This document shows positions 59,289 to 64,000 of a DNA stretch of 64,000 nt, piece by piece. Positions within the stretch are counted from its first letter, which is position 1, and every line of letters starts with the position of its first letter. The position numbers were made by a program, and so were the translations under genes. The notes below the pieces were generated by a model that was not told the DNA's origin, did not search any database, and was given only the letters and a program-made list of their open reading frames with translations. This DNA comes from Desulfovibrio fairfieldensis (GTDB taxonomy: Bacteria; Desulfobacterota; Desulfovibrionia; Desulfovibrionales; Desulfovibrionaceae): positions 2,942,501 to 3,006,500 of the forward strand of contig NZ_CP014229.1 in NCBI RefSeq assembly GCF_001553605.1, read 5' to 3'.

Positions 59289-59873
59289 ATGAACGACGCC
59301 ATCAACCTGAGCCGGATGCGCGACGCCGCCTTTACGGCGGAAGTGGAGGCGCAAAGCGGCCAAAACGTTTCTACCTGCTACCAGTGCGGCAACTGCACCG
59401 CCGGCTGCCCGGCAGGCTTTGTCTACGACCGGCAGGTCAATCAGATCATGCGCGGCGTGCAGCTCGGCCTGAAAGATGAGGTGCTCAATTCGCGCTCTAT
59501 CTGGTTGTGCCTGTCCTGTTCCACCTGTTCCCTGCGCTGCCCCAACAATATCGATGTGGCGGCGGTCATGGAGACCCTGCGGCACATGGCCCGCAAAGAG
59601 GGCCGGGTGGCCGTGCCCAAGGTGGAAAAGTTCTGGTTCTCCTTTCTCGATACCGTGCGCGCCTTCGGCCGCACCTACGAGATCGGCACCATGGCGCTGT
59701 ACATGATGCGCTCCATGCGCCTGTTCACCGACCTGGATCTCGCGCCCGAGGCGCTGAAAAAGAAAAAGCTGGGCTTCAAACCCCACGCCATCCCCGGCGG
59801 CGGGGCCGACGCCGTGGCCCGGATCATGCAGCGCTATAAGGAGCGCGCCAAACGCGAGGGGGTGCGGCCATGA
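59289..59873 (+). CDS. hdrC: HdrC-like iron-sulfur subunit
   Basis: 194 residues from ATG at 59289. Two [4Fe-4S] ferredoxin motifs: C30, C33, C36, C40 (CYQCGNCTAGC) and C74, C77, C80, C84 (CLSCSTCSLRC). The C-terminal part is basic and helical. It links HdrA to HdrB in soluble heterodisulfide-reductase complexes, here probably acting on a different disulfide since no methanogen coenzymes exist. ATGA overlap with hdrB (59870-59873) indicates tight coupling. A possible promoter is at 59180. Confidence 0.92.
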   Translation: MNDAINLSRMRDAAFTAEVEAQSGQNVSTCYQCGNCTAGCPAGFVYDRQVNQIMRGVQLGLKDEVLNSRSIWLCLSCSTCSLRCPNNIDVAAVMETLRHMARKEGRVAVPKVEKFWFSFLDTVRAFGRTYEIGTMALYMMRSMRLFTDLDLAPEALKKKKLGFKPHAIPGGGADAVARIMQRYKERAKREGVRP

Positions 59874-60766
59874 AATTTTCCTACTATCCCGGCTGTTCGG
59901 CCAAAGGCTCCTCGGCGGATTATGAAAAATCCACCCAGGCCGTATGCGCGGCTCTGGGCATGTATCTTGAGGAACTGCCCGGCTGGAACTGCTGTGGTTC
60001 CACCCCGGCCCACGCCGTGGACACCGAGCTTTCCGCGGCCCTCTGCGTCCGCAATCTGGACATCGCGGCCCGCGAGCAGGCCGAAACCGTGCTGACGCCC
60101 TGCCCCAGCTGCCTGTCCAATCTGCGCCACGCGGCCAAGCGCATGGAAAATCCCGAGTTCCGCGCGCGCGTGGACGAGCTGCTGGACAGCCCGGCGGCGG
60201 CGCAGTTTCCTCCGGTCACCTCGGTAATGCAGGGCATTGCCCAGGTTTACGACGCCGATGCCATTGCCGCCATGGTGAAAAAGAGCCTCAAGGGCGTCAA
60301 GCTGGCCGCCTATTACGGCTGCCTGATGAGCCGCCCGCCGGAAATCATGGACTTCGGGGACCCGGAAAATCCCACCCTCATGGAAAGCCTGCTTTCCGCC
60401 TGCGGCGCGGAAATGGTGGATTTTCCGCTCAAGACCGCCTGTTGCGGCGCGTCCTTCGGCATTCCCGAACGGGCCATGACCGCGCGCAATTCGGGCCGTA
60501 TTCTGGAGCTGGCCACGCGGATGGGTGTGGACGCCGTTGTGGTGGCCTGTCCGCTCTGCCAGATGAACCTGGATCTGCGCCAGAAACAGGCCGCCAAGGA
60601 GGCCGACGCCTTCTTCCGCATGCCCGTGCTCTACTTCACCCAGATGATGGGCCTGGCCTTCGGCATCGCCCCCGAGCATCTCGGCCTTGAAAAACTCCGC
60701 GTCAGCGCCGACGATCTGCTGCGCAAAATTGACGGCGCGCAGGCCGGCGAAGGAGACAGATCATGA
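59870..60766 (+). CDS. hdrB: HdrB-like catalytic subunit
   Basis: 298 residues. Two CCG-type cysteine clusters: the first with GWNCCGSTPAHAV and TPCPSCLSN, the second with TACCGASFGIP and ACPLCQMNLDL, the ligands of the two non-cubane [4Fe-4S] clusters that cleave disulfides in the family. It receives electrons through HdrC. The start overlaps the hdrC stop, and the stop overlaps the hdrA start (60763-60766), so the three genes are one operon. The substrate is unknown. Confidence 0.93.
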   Translation: MKFSYYPGCSAKGSSADYEKSTQAVCAALGMYLEELPGWNCCGSTPAHAVDTELSAALCVRNLDIAAREQAETVLTPCPSCLSNLRHAAKRMENPEFRARVDELLDSPAAAQFPPVTSVMQGIAQVYDADAIAAMVKKSLKGVKLAAYYGCLMSRPPEIMDFGDPENPTLMESLLSACGAEMVDFPLKTACCGASFGIPERAMTARNSGRILELATRMGVDAVVVACPLCQMNLDLRQKQAAKEADAFFRMPVLYFTQMMGLAFGIAPEHLGLEKLRVSADDLLRKIDGAQAGEGDRS

Positions 60767-62724
60767 GAATAGGCGTCTTTATCTGCCATTGCGGCAGCAA
60801 TATCGGCGGCACCGTGGACTGCGCCAAAGTAGCTGAAATCGCCCGCGGTTTTCCTGACGTGGTCTATGCCGACGATCCCATGTACACCTGCGCCGAGCCG
60901 GGCCAGGCCGCCATTGAGGCCGCCATCCACGAGCACAAGCTGGACGGCGTGGTGGTGGCCTCCTGTACGCCGCGCATGCACGAGCCCACCTTCCGCCGCA
61001 CCGTGGAACGGGCCGGGCTCAACCGCTACATGTTCGAAATGGCCAACATCCGCGAGCACGTCTCCTGGATCGGCAAGGACAAGGAAGCCAACACCAACAA
61101 GGCCGCCGAGCTGGTGCTCCTGGCCGTGGAAAAGTTGCGCAACGACAAGCCCCTGCAGGCCAAATCCTTCGACGTGACCAAGAAGGTGCTGGTCATCGGC
61201 GGCGGCGTGGCGGGCATCCAGGCCGCCCTGGACTGCGCCGACGGCGGCGTGCCGGTGATTCTGGTGGAACGCGAAGCCACCATCGGCGGCAAAATGGCCA
61301 AGCTGGACAAGACCTTCCCCACTGTGGACTGCTCGGCCTGCATTCTGGGCCCCAAGATGGTGGACGTGGCCCAGCATCCCAACATCACCCTCTACGCCTA
61401 CTCGGAAGTGGAGGACATCTCGGGCTATGTGGGCAACTTCACGGTGAAGATCCGCAAGAAGGCCGCCTACGTGGACTGGAGCAAATGCACGGGCTGCGGG
61501 GCCTGCACTGAAAAATGCCCCAGCAAGAAGACGCCCGACGCCTTCAATGAATTTACCGGCCCCACCACGGCCATCACCATCGCCTTCCCGCAGGCCATTC
61601 CCAAAAAGGCGGTCATCAACGCCGCGCACTGCCGCCAGTTCGTCAAGGGCAAGTGCGGCGTCTGCGCCAAGGTCTGCCCCACCGGGGCCATCCAATACGA
61701 CATGCAGGACGAGATAGTCACCGAGGAAGTGGGCTCCATCGTGGCGGCCACGGGTTACGATCTCATGGACTGGACCGTGTACGAGGAATACGGCGGCGGC
61801 AGATATCCCGACGTGATCACCTCGCTGCAGTACGAGCGCCTCTTGTCCGCCTCCGGCCCCACGGGCGGCCACATCCTGCGCCCCTCGGACGGCCGCGAAC
61901 CGCAGAAGGTGGTCTTCATCCAGTGCGTGGGCTCGCGCGACAAATCCATCGGGCGGCCCTACTGCTCGGGTTTCTGCTGCATGTACACGGCCAAGCAGGC
62001 CGTGCTGACCAAGGACCACATCCCCAATTCCCAGTCCTACGTCTTTTACATGGACATCCGCGCGCCGGGCAAGATGTACGACGAATTCACCCGCCGGGCC
62101 ATGGAGGAATACGGGACGGAGTACATCCGGGGCCGCGTTTCGAGCATCTACCCCGACGGCAACGGCCAGTACGTGGTCATGGGCGTGGACACCCTGCTGG
62201 GCGAGCCCGTGGAGATCAAGGCCGACCTGGTGGTCCTGGCCGTGGGCATCGAAGCCAGCAAGGGCTCGCCCCAGCTGGCCGAGAAGCTGCGCATCTCCTA
62301 CGACCACTACGGCTTCTTCATGGAAAGCCATGTGAAGCTCAAGCCCGTGGAAACCAATACCGCCGGCGTGTTCCTGGCGGGCGTCTGCCAGGGAGCCAAG
62401 GACATTCCGGCCTCCGTGGCCCAGGGCTCGGCGGCGGCGGCAAAGGTGCTGGCGCTCTTCGCCCGCGACAAGCTGGAGAGCGACCCGCAGATCGCCCAGG
62501 TGGACATCCGCCGTTGCGTGGACTGCGGCAAATGCATCCGCTGCTGCCCCTTCGGGGCCATCAAGGAAGTGGAAATCCGCGGCGAGCAGAAGGCCCAGGT
62601 CATTGAGACCGTCTGCCAGGGCTGCGGTCTGTGCACGGCCACCTGCCCGCAGGGCGCCATCCAGCTCTCCCACGCCACCGACAACCAGATTCTTGCGGAG
62701 GTGAACGCGCTATGCCAGTGCTGA
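60763..62724 (+). CDS. hdrA: HdrA-like flavoprotein
   Basis: 653 residues. N-terminal HdrA motif (IGVFICHCGSNIGGTVDCAK), FAD-binding KVLVIGGGVAGIQAALDCAD near 143, the CSACILGPKMVD Cys segment, ferredoxin motifs CTGCGACTEKCP and CGVCAKVCPTGA in the middle, and two [4Fe-4S] motifs at the C-terminus (CVDCGKCIRCCPFG, CQGCGLCTATCPQG). HdrA is the flavin site of electron bifurcation in Hdr complexes. A 13-base overlap joins it to the following MvhD fusion gene. Confidence 0.94.
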   Translation: MRIGVFICHCGSNIGGTVDCAKVAEIARGFPDVVYADDPMYTCAEPGQAAIEAAIHEHKLDGVVVASCTPRMHEPTFRRTVERAGLNRYMFEMANIREHVSWIGKDKEANTNKAAELVLLAVEKLRNDKPLQAKSFDVTKKVLVIGGGVAGIQAALDCADGGVPVILVEREATIGGKMAKLDKTFPTVDCSACILGPKMVDVAQHPNITLYAYSEVEDISGYVGNFTVKIRKKAAYVDWSKCTGCGACTEKCPSKKTPDAFNEFTGPTTAITIAFPQAIPKKAVINAAHCRQFVKGKCGVCAKVCPTGAIQYDMQDEIVTEEVGSIVAATGYDLMDWTVYEEYGGGRYPDVITSLQYERLLSASGPTGGHILRPSDGREPQKVVFIQCVGSRDKSIGRPYCSGFCCMYTAKQAVLTKDHIPNSQSYVFYMDIRAPGKMYDEFTRRAMEEYGTEYIRGRVSSIYPDGNGQYVVMGVDTLLGEPVEIKADLVVLAVGIEASKGSPQLAEKLRISYDHYGFFMESHVKLKPVETNTAGVFLAGVCQGAKDIPASVAQGSAAAAKVLALFARDKLESDPQIAQVDIRRCVDCGKCIRCCPFGAIKEVEIRGEQKAQVIETVCQGCGLCTATCPQGAIQLSHATDNQILAEVNALCQC

Positions 62725-64000
62725 ACGGCAAAGAACTGCGGATTGTGGGTTTTCTCTGCAACTGGTGCTCCTACGGCGGCGCCGACACGGCGGGCGTGGC
62801 CCGCGCCGGGCAGCCCACGGACCTCAGAATCATCCGCGTGCCCTGTTCGGGCCGCATCGACCCGCTCTTCATCGTCAAGGCCCTGCTCAACGGCGCGGAC
62901 GGCGTGCTGGTTTCCGGCTGCCACCCGCGTGACTGCCACTACGCCGCGGGCAACTTCTACGCCCGCCGCCGTCTGGAAGTGCTCAAACAGTTTCTGCCCG
63001 TGCTGGGCATTGACGAGCGGCGCTTCGAGTACACCTGGGTTTCGGCCTCCGAAGGCCAGCGCTGGCAGCAGGTGGTCACGGTCTTTACCGACCGCATCCA
63101 CAAGCTGGGCCCCGCGCCCCGCCTGGAGGACGCCGAGCCCCTGCTGAAGATCGCGGATATGGCCCTGACCTCGTTGCGCCCCCTGGGCACCGCTCAGAAC
63201 GCCGCCCTGAACCAGCTCAAGGAAGCCATCAAGGCCAAGCTGCCGGAACTGGACTGCGTCATCGGCTGGCAGCAGGGCTATGACGGCGCGCATACCGTGC
63301 CCCTGTTCATGAAGACCCCGGAAGACGTGGACAAACTGGTCTGGGGGCCTTTCAACGTCAATAACCCGGCCGTCTACCTGCCCTCCTTCAAGGGCAAGAA
63401 GGTGGGCATCGTGGTCAAGGGCTGCGATTCGCGCTCGGTGGTGGAACTGTTGCAGGAAAACCTGATCAGACGCGAGGACGTGACCATTTTCGCACTGCCC
63501 TGCGAGGGCACGCTGGATATGGCCCGCGTCAACCAAAAGCTGGGCCGCTACACGAAGATCGACAAGGTGGCCTACGACGAGGCCGGGGTGACCATCACGG
63601 CCGACGGCAAGGAACACCGTTTCTGCATGACCGACTTCGCCCAGGGCAAATGCTACGGCTGCACCACGCCCATGGCTGTGCTGGCCGACACGAGCGCGGG
63701 CGAGCCGGTCAAGGTGGAGCCCGGCGCGTACACTCCGCCGGAGCTGGCCCTGCTGGATTCCATGAGCCTTGAGGAGCGCATGGCCTTCTGGCGCGGCCAG
63801 ATGGAGCGCTGCCTGCGCTGCTACGCCTGCCGCAATGCCTGTCCCATGTGCGTGTGCCGCGACTTCTGCGTTTCCGACAGCCGCGACCCGCACTGGATGA
63901 GCCAGGAGGACAGCACGCGCGAAAAACTCTTTTTCCAGACCATCCACGCCCTGCACTTGGCCGGGCGCTGCACGGGCTGCGGCGAATGCCAGCGGGCCTG
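62712..64000 (+). CDS. MvhD-FdhB-type fusion protein, 3' end outside window
   Basis: Open from ATG at 62712 to the right edge (429 codons visible). The first 150 residues match MvhD (FLCNWCSYGGADTAGVARAG, VSGCHPRDCHYAAGNFYARR). The part after about 200 resembles FdhB/FrhB: VGIVVKGCDSRSVVELLQEN, ALPCEGTLD, DFAQGKCYGCTTPMAVLAD, then ferredoxin motifs CLRCYACRNACPMC and CTGCGECQRA. It joins the HdrA complex and would link it to an NAD(P)H, formate or hydrogenase-type donor. It is coupled to hdrA by overlap. Confidence 0.9.
   Translation, partial: MPVLNGKELRIVGFLCNWCSYGGADTAGVARAGQPTDLRIIRVPCSGRIDPLFIVKALLNGADGVLVSGCHPRDCHYAAGNFYARRRLEVLKQFLPVLGIDERRFEYTWVSASEGQRWQQVVTVFTDRIHKLGPAPRLEDAEPLLKIADMALTSLRPLGTAQNAALNQLKEAIKAKLPELDCVIGWQQGYDGAHTVPLFMKTPEDVDKLVWGPFNVNNPAVYLPSFKGKKVGIVVKGCDSRSVVELLQENLIRREDVTIFALPCEGTLDMARVNQKLGRYTKIDKVAYDEAGVTITADGKEHRFCMTDFAQGKCYGCTTPMAVLADTSAGEPVKVEPGAYTPPELALLDSMSLEERMAFWRGQMERCLRCYACRNACPMCVCRDFCVSDSRDPHWMSQEDSTREKLFFQTIHALHLAGRCTGCGECQRA

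Overview
The window is GC-rich DNA from a sulfate-reducing deltaproteobacterium, almost certainly a member of the Desulfovibrionaceae. The diagnostic content is the aprBA-qmoABCD block (APS reductase with its membrane electron-donor complex), an hdrCBA plus MvhD/FdhB-type electron-bifurcation block, a tungsten-type aldehyde:ferredoxin oxidoreductase, and several consensus sigma-54 promoters next to sigma-54 activators. No rRNA, CRISPR array or prophage is visible. There is one tRNA gene (Phe) and one complete IS200-type element.

Layout. 1-8.7 kb: the N-terminal part of a hybrid sensor kinase (runs off the left edge), argB, an HD phosphohydrolase, then a ZraSR-like two-component system divergent from two ZraP-like periplasmic proteins. 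The second ZraP-like gene has a textbook -24/-12 promoter and upstream palindromes. 9-22 kb: chemoreceptor, radical SAM protein, IHF-like protein, an MBOAT plus SGNH-like acyl-transfer pair, a secreted alkylsulfatase, a Sel1-repeat protein, and a TPR protein whose receiver-like domain lacks the phospho-acceptor Asp. 22-26 kb: IS200 element, then AOR, ThiF/HesA-like and MoaD-like genes that look like an enzyme with its cofactor-sulfur partners. 26-34 kb: organic-anion transport (TSUP, 2HCT, DASS families) around a large sigma-54 activator, with an NTF2-like protein after the DASS gene. 34-42 kb: tRNA-Phe, CLC channel, PaaK-like ligase, EF-hand protein, YgiQ radical SAM, DgkA, SlyX, GNAT. 42-51 kb: qmoD, qmoC, qmoB, qmoA, aprA and aprB, all leftward from a promoter near 51.04 kb. 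51-59 kb: a chorismate mutase/EPSP-synthase-like fusion, PEBP-like lipoprotein, aminotransferase, rhodanese, sigma-54-driven flgE, aroE and aroQ. 59-64 kb: hdrC, hdrB, hdrA and an mvhD-fdhB fusion cut by the right edge.

How it works together. AprBA reduces APS to sulfite with electrons that QmoABC passes from the quinone pool. HdrABC-MvhD/FdhB and AOR are soluble redox modules that move electrons between ferredoxin, NAD(P)H or formate-type donors and thiol/disulfide acceptors. The alkylsulfatase could supply sulfate from sulfate esters, and the 2HCT and DASS carriers could import organic acids used as electron donors.

Between genes the window is unusually rich in palindromes. Four short elements have long terminal inverted repeats (3430-3578, 40899-41059, 55430-55582, 55581-55758). 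A second family, starting with AGAGCAATT-like sequence just after stop codons, recurs at about six places. These repeats and the predicted Zra-type sigma-54 regulon are the most interesting signals not explained by ordinary gene content.
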